Source of the DNA: Pseudoalteromonas rubra
Lineage (GTDB): Bacteria > Pseudomonadota > Gammaproteobacteria > Enterobacterales > Alteromonadaceae
Direction of reading: 5' to 3'
Assembly (NCBI RefSeq): GCF_005887095.1
Contig: NZ_PNCI01000012.1
Span: 1-64,000, forward strand
DNA length: 64,000 nt
The position numbers were made by a program, and so were the translations under genes. Each line of letters opens with the position of its first letter. The first letter of the stretch is position 1. Under the pieces are notes generated by a model that was not told where the DNA came from, made no database searches, and saw only the letters and a list, made by a program, of their open reading frames with translations. Below, piece after piece: positions 55,337 through 64,000 of the stretch.

Positions 55337-55356
55337 CAGGGGCATACAATCCCCTG
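55337..55356 (-). other. Small stem-loop in the MbtH-NRPS gap
   Basis: CAGGGG / CCCCTG (6 bp) around an 8-base loop, in the 114-base gap between the MbtH-like gene and the FAAL-NRPS start. There is no T-run, so it is not a terminator; it could affect mRNA processing or translation. Confidence 0.4.
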
Positions 55357-55418
55357 TATTAGCCAGGTGCGCATCACTATGAGTACCTCAATACCCATCA
55401 CAATACGCGAAAGAAGAG

Positions 55419-55622
55419 TTACTGCTCCATTGCCTGGCGAAGGCTGAGTGGACGCATGTCGGTCCAGTGTTCATTGATGTAGGCCAGACAGGTCTCTTTA
55501 TCACCTTCCACACCCACGTCTTTCCAGCCACCCGGAACGCTTTTATAGCTGGGCCAGAGTGAATATTGCTCTTCGTGGTTGACCAATACCTTGAAGGTGC
55601 CATTTTCATTGTCAAAGCTCAT
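55419..55622 (-). CDS. MbtH-like protein
   Basis: 67 residues from the ATG at 55622; GGAG lies 6 bases before it, and a slightly longer frame would start at TTG. The MbtH signature is complete: [19 protein letters not shown], then [17 protein letters not shown]. These small proteins bind adenylation domains and help them fold and work. As the only one in the window it probably serves both NRPSs. It lies between the acylase and FAAL-NRPS genes in the same direction, behind a hairpin that may partly terminate transcription. Confidence 0.95.
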   Translation of the reverse strand: MSFDNENGTFKVLVNHEEQYSLWPSYKSVPGGWKDVGVEGDKETCLAYINEHWTDMRPLSLRQAMEQ

Positions 55623-55632
55623 CATATTCTCC

Positions 55633-55671
55633 AAAAATCAGACTGTCGGCATAGTGACGCGCGACAGCCTG
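55633..55671 (-). terminator. Attenuator-like hairpin between acylase and MbtH genes
   Basis: CAGGCTGTCG / CGACAGTCTG (10 bp, one G-U pair), 13-base loop, then ATTTTT on the minus strand. It falls inside what must otherwise be one operon, as no iron-starvation box precedes the MbtH-like gene. It may set the ratio of acylase to NRPS transcript. Confidence 0.6.
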
Positions 55672-55677
55672 GGTTTT

Positions 55678-58068
55678 TTAGTCTTTTTTCACAATAAGTT
55701 TGGTACTGCTGATGGCACTGAGCGCAATTTGCCAGGGGTAAAATGGCAAGGTGATCAGACCGCCTTGTTGGGCATAGCGCCGGCTACTGTCACTGAAGTG
55801 CACTGAGTCACGGTTAGCGCTTTGAGAATGAAGTAACAAGCCTTTGGCCACAGGCCCCCAGTAATCGAAGCCCACCACCATCATCCAGCTGGAGCCATAG
55901 TTAACCTCATAACCGTCACGGGTTAATTCAGACCACAACGGCTGACCGTCAACTATGCTGGTCAGTGGCGTGGGAGCGGGCTTGGCAAAGCTGGTGAGAT
56001 CCATGCCATTGGCCGGGGCAAACATGTTAAATCCACCGCTGCTGTGATCTGGACCAGGCCAGGCCATACGCTCGCTTCCTTTGCGCAGGTATTGGATCTC
56101 GCCGTAAGGTGCATCCAGTGCGAATCCATAATGTTGTAAATTAACACCAGCACTCAGCAGCTTCTCAAGAATAGTGCGCTCACTTTTCAGGGTGTGTGGC
56201 GTGGTGGTTGGCTGAGTTGCGTCAAACGGTACAACGAAATCCTGGCTCGTATCCAGCGCTCTAAAAAACTCTCGGGCAAGGTGGGCGGCTTTAGAATCCA
56301 GGTTAAATTGGCCATCCCATTGTGAAAATGCCGCACAGATAGGGTCCACCTGAGCGCTGACTTGCTCGCTTAACACCAGGGTTTGACCGCCATAGTGTTG
56401 ACACAGGCCTGCAACCACCGCTCGTTGATCGGCATAATAACTGCCATTGCCCAGTATGACTTTTTCTAACTCAGACAAGTCAAAACGGCCATCCCGGCCA
56501 CGCTGCGTATTAAGCAGCGCATGTGCGTACCGGCTGCGTTCTGATTGCTTTGCATCTACCTTGCCAAATAAGGGAGACACATCCCGGATGGGTTGCTCCG
56601 GATTGGATAACCAGAATGAATCATTGGAGTTTTGTACATAATCACGACGCCTGAGAGAAGGAGACTTATCGAAGTCGATGGCACCATTAAATATCATATC
56701 GCTGCGATCACCAGGCAATACAACCTGGCCCGTCGACGCAAACACTGCGGCTGTATATGGATCGGTGCGCAGCCACTCCAATGCCGCCGGTGATAAGTTT
56801 GGCACGTTGGAGTCATCGGTATAAAACGTCTCTCCCAGCCTGTCAGCGGCGAGTGTATTGTTAAAGGATAATCCATTATAACGTGCTGATGCTGCTGCTA
56901 ATTCATCTATTGAAGCAGCTTTATTGTAAGCGAGCCAATGATCTATGGCCTCAAAGTTCTCCAGATTGACATCACGAACAGCAAAGGCAACACTCCCTTG
57001 CCAGGGGAAATTTTGTGTGTCTTCCAAAAGAAAGCCAAAATGGGTTGCATAAGCGGTGTGCTCATATGTATCGATACCACCAGCGGTTTTCACCGGTATC
57101 TGAATCTGACGGGTTTGTAGATCGCGCCACTGTCCTTCGTACCGATAACGAAGCGGGTTACTCGGGTCTATCGTCAGGCGGTAAAACACATGGTGCAAAG
57201 CACTGGAAAAAGTGTGCGTCCAGGTCAAATTGCGGTTGAAGCCGATATTCACAATGCCGGGCACACCAACGATAGATGCCCCCATCACATCCAGCTCCCC
57301 CGGGACCGTCGCATGATGCGTCCAGAAACGGGAGTTACCATGAAACGGAAAATGCGGGTTGGCCAGTACCATACCTCGCCCGTTGGCAGTGACCGACTGA
57401 CCCAGTGCCCATCCATTGGAGCCTTGAGTGATATCACCGACAGACTCAGACACCACATCAACTCCGCTCAGACTATCAGACTGAGGTGGCGCAGCCTGGA
57501 TCAGCATAGGCAACATGCGCCCTAAGCTGCCTTGTACGCTCATCAGCACTAAACTTGATACAACGTCTTGTGCGGTGATGGGCTTAACCCAGGGCTGATC
57601 TCGGCATGCCTGATCCAGTGTTTCACGACCTGCTGCGACTTCGCTCAGAAAGTGGTTATACCCAGCTGCAAAGCCTTCCGCCAGCGCCTTACTGTTGTCA
57701 GACATCTGATTGTAGTGCTGCGCAACGCGCCCCGGTAAATCCAAGATCCGATACCCGATGTCTGAATATAAATAGTAATTATCCTGGCCCCTGCGGTGCG
57801 CCCCCAGGTATTTCGCCCGCTCTCCTCGCTGACGCAAATAACCATCGGCCAGTATGCAGCCATGATCCTGCGCCTGTGCAAAGGCATTACCATATCCAAG
57901 TCCATACAAAGTATCTGCTTTTACGTGGGCAATACCCAGGTGCGTGCGAGTGATCCTAACAGATTCCTGAGCGTTAACATGTGCTGGTGTGGAGACAGCT
58001 TGTTGAGCCGCAACAACGCCGCCCAGGCAGATGGATATACCAGCCATACTCAACTTAAAAAAATTCAT
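55678..58068 (-). CDS. pvdQ: Periplasmic N-terminal-hydrolase acylase, PvdQ-like
   Basis: 796 residues of the penicillin-acylase family, with a signal peptide (cleaved near VVAAQQA). The self-cleavage site and nucleophile are in ITQG-SNGWALG near residue 220, so a small alpha and a large beta chain are expected; RGMVLANPHFPF follows, as in PvdQ. Length is right for PvdQ (about 760). In pyoverdine synthesis PvdQ removes the fatty acid from the precursor in the periplasm. Here the same locus has a FAAL-loaded starter and a PvdE-like exporter, so the same reaction is inferred, freeing the amine of LySta. The alternative, lactone-acylase quorum quenching, is an activity some PvdQ relatives show. 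It heads the operon acylase-MbtH-NRPS-PKS, 55 bases before the MbtH-like gene. Confidence 0.88.
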   Translation of the reverse strand: MNFFKLSMAGISICLGGVVAAQQAVSTPAHVNAQESVRITRTHLGIAHVKADTLYGLGYGNAFAQAQDHGCILADGYLRQRGERAKYLGAHRRGQDNYYLYSDIGYRILDLPGRVAQHYNQMSDNSKALAEGFAAGYNHFLSEVAAGRETLDQACRDQPWVKPITAQDVVSSLVLMSVQGSLGRMLPMLIQAAPPQSDSLSGVDVVSESVGDITQGSNGWALGQSVTANGRGMVLANPHFPFHGNSRFWTHHATVPGELDVMGASIVGVPGIVNIGFNRNLTWTHTFSSALHHVFYRLTIDPSNPLRYRYEGQWRDLQTRQIQIPVKTAGGIDTYEHTAYATHFGFLLEDTQNFPWQGSVAFAVRDVNLENFEAIDHWLAYNKAASIDELAAASARYNGLSFNNTLAADRLGETFYTDDSNVPNLSPAALEWLRTDPYTAAVFASTGQVVLPGDRSDMIFNGAIDFDKSPSLRRRDYVQNSNDSFWLSNPEQPIRDVSPLFGKVDAKQSERSRYAHALLNTQRGRDGRFDLSELEKVILGNGSYYADQRAVVAGLCQHYGGQTLVLSEQVSAQVDPICAAFSQWDGQFNLDSKAAHLAREFFRALDTSQDFVVPFDATQPTTTPHTLKSERTILEKLLSAGVNLQHYGFALDAPYGEIQYLRKGSERMAWPGPDHSSGGFNMFAPANGMDLTSFAKPAPTPLTSIVDGQPLWSELTRDGYEVNYGSSWMMVVGFDYWGPVAKGLLLHSQSANRDSVHFSDSSRRYAQQGGLITLPFYPWQIALSAISSTKLIVKKD

Positions 58069-58069
58069 A

Positions 58070-58123
58070 TTAATCCTTTTGATTACTAGTTATACAGCAG
58101 CATATGGCGATAGTTTTCGCCAT
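58070..58123 (-). CDS. Possible 17-residue leader peptide
   Basis: ATG at 58123 with a near-perfect Shine-Dalgarno (AAGGAGG, 4 bases away), encoding MAKTIAICCCITSNQKD and stopping one base before the acylase ATG, as in translational coupling. Its first codons form half of the hairpin at 58100-58127. If the iron-starvation box at 58139-58163 is the only promoter, the transcript would begin inside or after this Shine-Dalgarno, and the peptide would not be well translated; then it is only chance. Confidence 0.35.
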   Translation of the reverse strand: MAKTIAICCCITSNQKD

Positions 58124-58127
58124 ATGC
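58100..58127 (-). other. Perfect stem-loop at the 5' end of the acylase mRNA
   Basis: GCATATGGCGA, 6-base loop, TCGCCATATGC: 11-bp perfect stem. It is upstream of the acylase ribosome site (AAAAGGA) and, by the predicted promoter, at the very 5' end of the transcript, where such hairpins often protect mRNA. No T-run, so not a terminator. Confidence 0.75.
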
Positions 58128-58138
58128 CCTCCTTGTAG

Positions 58139-58163
58139 ACGTCATAAAAGATTAAAAAAAACA
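58139..58163 (-). promoter_or_regulatory. Weaker iron-starvation box of the acylase-NRPS-PKS operon
   Basis: Minus strand CGTCTAC (CGT 58141-58139) with TGTTT 17 bases upstream inside a run of eight T. The -10 part is the same as before the NRPS and dapE-like genes; the -35 fit is weaker. Confidence 0.5.
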
Positions 58164-58332
58164 GGGCAGGCAACTAAATAGTGTTAGGTCCAGTGATCAT
58201 TACTATGACAATTATTTGAAATTCAAACACAAACATACTCGCCACATCACCATCAATCCACAGAGCAATAGGCCAGCTAACCTCCTGCAGAACACACTTT
58301 CGCAATATTTGCTACAACAATCAGAAACACAC

Positions 58333-58361
58333 TTGACTTGTGAATACAAAATATAAATAAT
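58333..58361 (+). promoter_or_regulatory. Sigma70-like promoter of the ECF sigma gene
   Basis: TTGACT (58333-58338), 17 bases, AATAAT (58356-58361). Good -35, fair -10. The Fur box begins 3 bases downstream and would cover the start of transcription. Confidence 0.6.
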
Positions 58362-58363
58362 GC

Positions 58364-58388
58364 GCAACTGATAACTATTATCATTCGT
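58364..58388 (+). promoter_or_regulatory. Overlapping Fur boxes before the ECF sigma gene
   Basis: The 19-mer at 58364-58382 matches GATAATGATAATCATTATC at 14 of 19, including GATAA and ATTATC. A second register six bases on (58370-58388) matches at 13 of 19. Overlapping registers six bases apart are typical of real Fur sites. Confidence 0.8.
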
Positions 58389-58427
58389 TATAACGGATCT
58401 AAATCAAATACATCAGGAGAAATTACC

Positions 58428-58952
58428 GTGCCGCAATCGCAAGAAAAGTGGTCAAATGTCATTGCAGAAAACGAAGCCAAGCTACTCGCTTATCTGAATA
58501 ATATTCTGCGTTGCCCCTATCTCGCTGAGGATGCGTTACAAGACACCTTTATTCGCCTGTCTGGTATGTCAGCCTGTCAAAACTGCCAGGTTAAAAACTC
58601 CAAGAGCTTTTGCTATCAGGTTGCCCGCAACATTGCTATCGATATGCTGCGTAAGCAGAGTCGGGAAAGTCTGGTTGATATGGAGTCCGTGCACGGCGAA
58701 CACTTTGATGATGAAGATTCCAACATTGAAACACGCTTTATTGATGAGCAATTGTCAGAGAAGGTAAACCACACCATTGCTAAGCTCTCAACACGTCACC
58801 AAAATGTGGTGAGCTTTTACCGAGATGGCCGGTTAAAGCAAAAAGAAATTGCGCAAATGTATTGTATTTCCCCAACCCTAGTTAACTTTCTGATTAAAGA
58901 AGCCATTCAGTCTTGCAAAACCGAGTTGGGGACGGCGCAGCTTACCCATTAA
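58428..58952 (+). CDS. ECF sigma factor, PvdS-like (iron starvation)
   Basis: 174 residues starting at GTG (GGAGA 7 bases upstream). Region 2 has YLAEDALQDTFIRLSG (about 31-46) and FCYQVARNIAIDMLRKQSRE (about 66-85); region 4 at about 120-165 has QKEIAQMYCISPTLVNFLIKEA, a helix-turn-helix for the -35. This layout matches PvdS/PupI-type iron-starvation sigma factors. No anti-sigma gene lies beside it, and the TonB receptor lacks a signalling domain, so control probably comes from Fur alone. It is expected to read the TAAAT-N16-CGT boxes found before the units of this locus. Its stop overlaps the stop of the convergent TerB-like gene by 4 bases. Confidence 0.88.
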   Translation: MPQSQEKWSNVIAENEAKLLAYLNNILRCPYLAEDALQDTFIRLSGMSACQNCQVKNSKSFCYQVARNIAIDMLRKQSRESLVDMESVHGEHFDDEDSNIETRFIDEQLSEKVNHTIAKLSTRHQNVVSFYRDGRLKQKEIAQMYCISPTLVNFLIKEAIQSCKTELGTAQLTH

Positions 58953-59413
58953 TCAGCAAGCTTGAGTTGCTGACGGGCGGTGAGTTTTGCCGAAATAAAG
59001 TCGGCATGTGCTACATAGAGCAGACCCGCTATTTTTCTGACCATATGTTCTTCATGCGGGTCCAGGCGACCATCAGCATAGGCAACCAGCCAAAGCAGCT
59101 CAATCACTTCTATGCGCTCAAGCTCGCCGGTATGGTCATTCACGACCCGTACAAAGCGATGTAAATCTATGGCTTCATTCACCATTTCAATCGCCTGATC
59201 GCGGATCAGTTCACTGGCCTGTGTGGAAATCCCACTGTGCTGAGTCAGTAGCCGCGCTATCATATGGCACTCATCGGTATGTACTTCACCGTCTGCACGC
59301 ATAATTTCAACCATCAGCGCCGCTAATGCGGTGGTAAAATCGGGAGCCTGATCAGAATCGGGTTGCTCAGCCAGGGTATTAATGAACTTTCTCAGTTGCG
59401 CAAACAAGTGCAC
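58949..59413 (-). CDS. TerB-like protein
   Basis: 154 residues, cytoplasmic, all helical. The TerB/DjlA-type pattern is present twice: ALMVEIMRADGEVHTDE near 32-48 and LLWLVAYADGRLDPHEEH near 107-124, with acidic residues that may bind metal. Homologous proteins occur next to many unrelated genes; function is not established. It shares 4 bases of stop codon with the sigma gene and has no sign of iron regulation. Confidence 0.8.
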   Translation of the reverse strand: MHLFAQLRKFINTLAEQPDSDQAPDFTTALAALMVEIMRADGEVHTDECHMIARLLTQHSGISTQASELIRDQAIEMVNEAIDLHRFVRVVNDHTGELERIEVIELLWLVAYADGRLDPHEEHMVRKIAGLLYVAHADFISAKLTARQQLKLAD

Positions 59414-59466
59414 CTCCTAAATATGTTACACTTCAAGCAAGACGATAATGGATTAGCAGGTTTTGT

Positions 59467-59865
59467 ATGCCACACTTCTGTTTTAAAACAACTCGGGCAA
59501 TCAAACAACAACGGCGCTTACCTCTTCTGGCCGCACTCTCTTTACTTGTCAGTGCCTGCAGTAGCTACACATCTCCGCCTAATGGCGTAGTCGAAAAGCT
59601 TTACGACTTCGATCACAAAGTGCACTATGAACAAATTAAGTATAATGACGACCACTACTATTTACAGATAAAATCGGATAGTTATCAGCACTTTTTGCAA
59701 CAAAGTGTGTTTTTACTAAGACACAGCCAACGTTTATGTCAGGGTCAGTTACCACAACTGGTGCTGATCGAGGGCATTCAGGGCTTTGATCGACTACCCA
59801 CCTATCCCAGACCGTATGAGCCTGACTTGCAAGTTGAAGTTCGCTGTGTGAAAAACCCGCAGTGA
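59467..59865 (+). CDS. Small lipoprotein, unknown
   Basis: 132 residues with a basic N-terminus and a lipobox LVSAC (Cys31). The mature part has EKLYDFDHKVHYEQIKYNDDHYYL and a Cys pair (RLCQGQ, VRCVKN). No family recognised. It is divergent from the TerB-like gene and convergent with the secreted protein at 59916. Confidence 0.6.
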   Translation: MPHFCFKTTRAIKQQRRLPLLAALSLLVSACSSYTSPPNGVVEKLYDFDHKVHYEQIKYNDDHYYLQIKSDSYQHFLQQSVFLLRHSQRLCQGQLPQLVLIEGIQGFDRLPTYPRPYEPDLQVEVRCVKNPQ

Positions 59866-59878
59866 TACCACTTGCTTA

Positions 59879-59899
59879 GCTCAGTGCCTCGCACTGAGC
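59879..59899. terminator. Hairpin between convergent genes
   Basis: GCTCAGTGC, loop CTC, GCACTGAGC: a 9-bp perfect stem, without a T-run on either side. It sits between two convergent genes and probably marks the end of both transcripts. Confidence 0.5.
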
Positions 59900-59915
59900 C
59901 TGCAACATACTTGTG

Positions 59916-60503
59916 TTAATCCTGATAACCCCAAGGCGCTTTGGGTGCCTGGACGGGTTTAGTCAGGTCAAAATCAACTCTAAACTCACGCCCTTCTCTG
60001 ACCAGGCGGTAAGTAAAGCGTTCATCGTAAATGTACATTTGCCAGGTGTTGCCAACTGACTGTGGAATGCCGCGCTGCACAAACAGCTCTTTTGAGTACT
60101 GATCCGCCGGGAAAGACTGAACGTTGTCATAGCCCGCATCGACCGTATGGCCACCGTACATAGTCGACTCATCATCACTGCCATCCTTATGTCGGTGGTC
60201 GTGCTTCAGACTCAGGCCGCTGCCTGTTTTGGTAATGATCCAGGTGCGCGAGGCATTTTTTCCAACATGAAACGGTATTTGCAGCTCCTGATCGTTGCAA
60301 CGGCGTACATGCATGATCAGGCGTGCATCACTGAACGCACTGGGCCCCTGATTGTCGACTGTCACCTTGCCTTCATACGCTTTACCACAGTGTTGTTTAA
60401 TTTGAGCAAAGAATGCATCATGCGTGGGGATAGATACTAAAGGCGCCGGACGTGCCATGACAGCACCACTGACCAGCAAAGCAGCTGCATAAACAAGTTT
60501 CAT
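59916..60503 (-). CDS. Secreted hypothetical protein
   Basis: 195 residues from the ATG at 60503, which gives a proper signal peptide (MKLVYAAALLVSGAVMA); a longer frame to 60545 does not. The mature protein has motifs HDAFFAQIKQHCGKAYEGKV near the start, then LIMHVRRC and HDHRHKDGSDDESTMYGGHT in the middle. Such proteins are common in marine gammaproteobacteria without an assigned function. It lies after the leu operon terminator on the same strand. Confidence 0.7.
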   Translation of the reverse strand: MKLVYAAALLVSGAVMARPAPLVSIPTHDAFFAQIKQHCGKAYEGKVTVDNQGPSAFSDARLIMHVRRCNDQELQIPFHVGKNASRTWIITKTGSGLSLKHDHRHKDGSDDESTMYGGHTVDAGYDNVQSFPADQYSKELFVQRGIPQSVGNTWQMYIYDERFTYRLVREGREFRVDFDLTKPVQAPKAPWGYQD

Positions 60504-60524
60504 ATCAATGTTCCTAAAAATAAT

Positions 60525-60557
60525 AAAGGCCGCAGCGTAATCCACTTAGCGGCCTTT
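60525..60557 (-). terminator. Terminator of the leu operon
   Basis: AAAGGCCGC / GCGGCCTTT, 9-bp perfect stem with a 15-base loop, followed on the minus strand by TTTATTATTTTT. It lies 27 bases past the leuD stop. Confidence 0.8.
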
Positions 60558-60583
60558 GCCAATTAAATGCGGTGACCAAACAG

Positions 60584-61183
60584 CTACTGCCAGGGACGTG
60601 CGGCCTGAAGCTGTTGTTCAAACGACTCTATCTGAGCGTTCAATTGCTCGGTCTCACCAATAAAGTCCAGTCCACTGAGAAGTCGCGCTTTAATGTCCGG
60701 GCGAACGTCAAATGCAATCGGGGCAAAGTACTCACTGCGCAGTTGCTGTTGTGCTAAGTCAACTTCAATCTGAATATCTGCCTGGCGCTCACACAAGCCA
60801 AACAAGCTATCCAGCGTGCTCGCAGGCAAACTAATGCAAAGCATCTGATTATTGCCACAATTGTTGAAAAAGATATCGGCAAAGCTCTGTGCCAAAATCA
60901 CAGTAAAGCCATATTGTTTTAATGCCCATGGCGCGTGCTCCCGAGAGGAACCACAGCCAAAGTTATCTCGCGTCAATAAGATACTGGCGCCCTGGTATTG
61001 CGGTGCATTGAGAATAAAACTCGGATCCGGCTCGCCCTGTTCAGTGTAGCGCCAGTCGTAAAAGAGCGCCTTATCAAACCCTTCTCTGCTGGTTGAGGTT
61101 AAGAATTGCTTTGGAATGATCTGATCCGTGTCGACATTGTTTTTATCTAACGGTGCAAGTAGTCCGCGGTGAAATACGCTCAT
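60584..61183 (-). CDS. leuD: Isopropylmalate isomerase small subunit
   Basis: 199 residues. Small (swivel) subunit that pairs with LeuC to isomerise 2- to 3-isopropylmalate in leucine synthesis. Typical motifs: [22 protein letters not shown] at 8-29 and [14 protein letters not shown] at about 74-87. Its ATG overlaps the leuC stop by 4 bases. Last gene of leuABCD. Confidence 0.97.
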   Translation of the reverse strand: MSVFHRGLLAPLDKNNVDTDQIIPKQFLTSTSREGFDKALFYDWRYTEQGEPDPSFILNAPQYQGASILLTRDNFGCGSSREHAPWALKQYGFTVILAQSFADIFFNNCGNNQMLCISLPASTLDSLFGLCERQADIQIEVDLAQQQLRSEYFAPIAFDVRPDIKARLLSGLDFIGETEQLNAQIESFEQQLQAARPWQ

Positions 61184-62583
61184 GCCTGCTCTCCCTGAAT
61201 ATCTGTGAAGTGACCCGCAATCGCAGCAGCCGCAGCCATCGCCGGACTGACTAAGTGAGTTCTGCCACCGCGCCCCTGGCGACCTTCAAAATTTCGGTTG
61301 GAGGTCGAAGCACAGCGCTTGCCCATCCCCAGACGGTCGTCATTCATTGCCAGACACATGGAACACCCCGGCTCTCGCCACTCAAACCCAGCCGCCATGA
61401 AGATATCCGCCAGACCCTCTTGCTCAGCCTGCTGTTTTACCAAACCAGAACCTGGCACAATCAAAGCTTCAACACCGCTGGCCACCTGTTTACCCGCAAC
61501 GACCTGAGCGGCGGCGCGCAAGTCCTCAATGCGGCTATTAGTACACGAGCCTATAAACACCGTATCTACTTTGGCATCGGTTAGTTTCTGGCCCGCGCGC
61601 AGACCCATGTAACGCAGTGCACTGCGCATGGCCTCGGCTTTAATTAAATCCGGCTCAGTTTCAGGATCCGGAATAGCCTCATCAATCCCGATCACTTGCT
61701 CGGGGCTGGTGCCCCAGGTTACCTGTGGCTGGATCTCGTCAGCACTGATGATCACTTCACTGTCGAAGACGGCATCAGGATCTGAATGCAAGGTTTGCCA
61801 ATAGGCGACAGCCTGTTCAAAGTCTTTCCCCTGTGGCGCGAAGGGGCGGCCTTTGAGGTAATCGTAGGTGGTTTGATCCGGGGCGATCAATCCGGCCTTA
61901 GCACCCATTTCAATGCTCATGTTACACAGAGTCATCCGTGCTTCCATCGACAAAGCTTCTATGGCTGTACCACAAAACTCCGCCACAAAGCCTGTGCCAC
62001 CGGCCGTGCCCAGTTTGCCGATCACGGCCATGATCAGATCTTTGGCCGTGACGGTTGGCCGTAGCGTGCCTGTGATCTCAATTTTCAGTGATCTGGCTTT
62101 CTTCTGCTGCAGCGTTTGAGTTGCCAGCACGTGCTCCACTTCAGAGGTGCCGATGCCATGAGCCAATGCGCCAAAAGCACCATGTGTTGAGGTGTGGCTG
62201 TCGCCACACACGATAGTCGTGCCTGGTAGAGTGATCCCTTGCTCAGGTCCCATCACATGCACTATGCCTTGGTTCACTGAGTTCAGATCATAAAGTTCAA
62301 TGCCGAACTCCTGACAGTTCTTTGCTAACGCCTGAAGCTGATTCTTGCTGACTTCACTTGCCGCATCGATGGAACGACTTTTGGTCGACACATTGTGATC
62401 CATGGTCGCAAAGGTTTTGTGCGGACAGCGTACCGTACGATTCTTTTCACGCAGGCCAGCGAACGCCTGAGGCGATGTAACTTCATGCACCAGGTGCCTG
62501 TCTACATACAGTAAATCGGTTTGCTCGTTAATACTGGCGACCACATGGGCCTGCCAGATTTTGTCGTATAATGTTTGTGCCAC
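61180..62583 (-). CDS. leuC: Isopropylmalate isomerase large subunit
   Basis: 467 residues. Aconitase-type enzyme with a [4Fe-4S] cluster held by Cys in [10 protein letters not shown] (near 347) and GCSMCLAMN (near 407-410). Other family blocks: [26 protein letters not shown] near 130 and [12 protein letters not shown] near 435. Normal length. Middle of the leucine operon, 32 bases after leuB. Confidence 0.97.
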   Translation of the reverse strand: MAQTLYDKIWQAHVVASINEQTDLLYVDRHLVHEVTSPQAFAGLREKNRTVRCPHKTFATMDHNVSTKSRSIDAASEVSKNQLQALAKNCQEFGIELYDLNSVNQGIVHVMGPEQGITLPGTTIVCGDSHTSTHGAFGALAHGIGTSEVEHVLATQTLQQKKARSLKIEITGTLRPTVTAKDLIMAVIGKLGTAGGTGFVAEFCGTAIEALSMEARMTLCNMSIEMGAKAGLIAPDQTTYDYLKGRPFAPQGKDFEQAVAYWQTLHSDPDAVFDSEVIISADEIQPQVTWGTSPEQVIGIDEAIPDPETEPDLIKAEAMRSALRYMGLRAGQKLTDAKVDTVFIGSCTNSRIEDLRAAAQVVAGKQVASGVEALIVPGSGLVKQQAEQEGLADIFMAAGFEWREPGCSMCLAMNDDRLGMGKRCASTSNRNFEGRQGRGGRTHLVSPAMAAAAAIAGHFTDIQGEQA

Positions 62584-62615
62584 TTGCTACATCCTGTTGT
62601 TAATCTGAGATCAGG

Positions 62616-64000
<1,385 letters not shown>

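Noticed and set aside
58190..58225. Additional Fur box before the acylase gene
   Set aside because: Best register about 11 of 19; much weaker than the site at 58364-58388.

Overview
The window reads as the chromosome of a marine gammaproteobacterium of the Alteromonadales, most likely Pseudoalteromonas (inferred from gene style and from the resemblance of the predicted product to known Pseudoalteromonas siderophores; no rRNA or marker gene is present to prove it). About 50 kb (roughly 7.9-59 kb) is one siderophore locus. It combines three logics usually seen apart: 2,3-dihydroxybenzoate (DHB) synthesis as in enterobactin; N5-hydroxy/formyl-ornithine plus acyl-shuttle maturation as in pyoverdine; and an NRPS-PKS step that should turn lysine plus malonate into 4,8-diamino-3-hydroxyoctanoate ('LySta').

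Layout. 1-2.8 kb: an AT-rich accessory patch with a GIY-YIG-like protein, tiny ORFs and a dead transposase. 2.8-7.8 kb: secreted or membrane housekeeping-type genes. 7.9-16.97 kb: PPTase, PvdE-like exporter, FhuF-like ferric reductase, and a tight operon entC-entE-entB-(free-standing condensation domain)-entA. 17-20.4 kb: a DapE-like hydrolase, ornithine N5-monooxygenase and a double lamin-tail-domain protein. 20.6-40 kb: one giant five-module NRPS (C-A-T-E, C-A-T, C-A-T-E, C-A-T, C-A-T-TE). 40-45.5 kb: TonB receptor, GNAT, a zinc-related AztD-like lipoprotein and a PvdF-like formyltransferase. 45.7-58 kb: PKS (KS-AT-KR-ACP), FAAL-ACP-C-A-PCP NRPS, MbtH-like protein and a PvdQ-like acylase. 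58.4-59 kb: a PvdS-like ECF sigma factor. 59-64 kb: TerB-like protein, small secreted proteins and leuDCBA.

Working model (inference). FAAL loads a fatty acid that acylates lysine. The PKS adds malonate and reduces it, giving acyl-LySta. The giant NRPS then adds D-Ser, (formyl-hydroxy)Orn, a D residue of uncertain identity (code points to a basic side chain), Ser and (formyl-hydroxy)Orn, and the TE releases it. The free C domain places DHB from EntB on a free amine, probably the distal one of LySta. A PvdE-like pump exports the acylated precursor and the PvdQ-like enzyme removes the fatty acid in the periplasm. One catechol plus two hydroxamates gives a hexadentate chelator. The units closely match what I recall of the lystabactins from a marine Pseudoalteromonas (Ser, Asn, two formyl-hydroxy-Orn, DHB, LySta), except for the fourth-from-last residue.

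Regulation. A shared promoter motif, T[AG][AG]A(T/A/G)-N16-CGTC, like the PvdS 'iron-starvation box' (TAAAT-N16/17-CGT), stands at matched spacing before eight transcription units of the locus, with a weaker ninth before the acylase operon. The sigma gene has a sigma70-like promoter directly followed by a strong Fur box, and the TonB receptor has both a Fur box and an iron-starvation box. The simplest reading is a Fur -> ECF sigma -> siderophore cascade without an anti-sigma or a signalling receptor.
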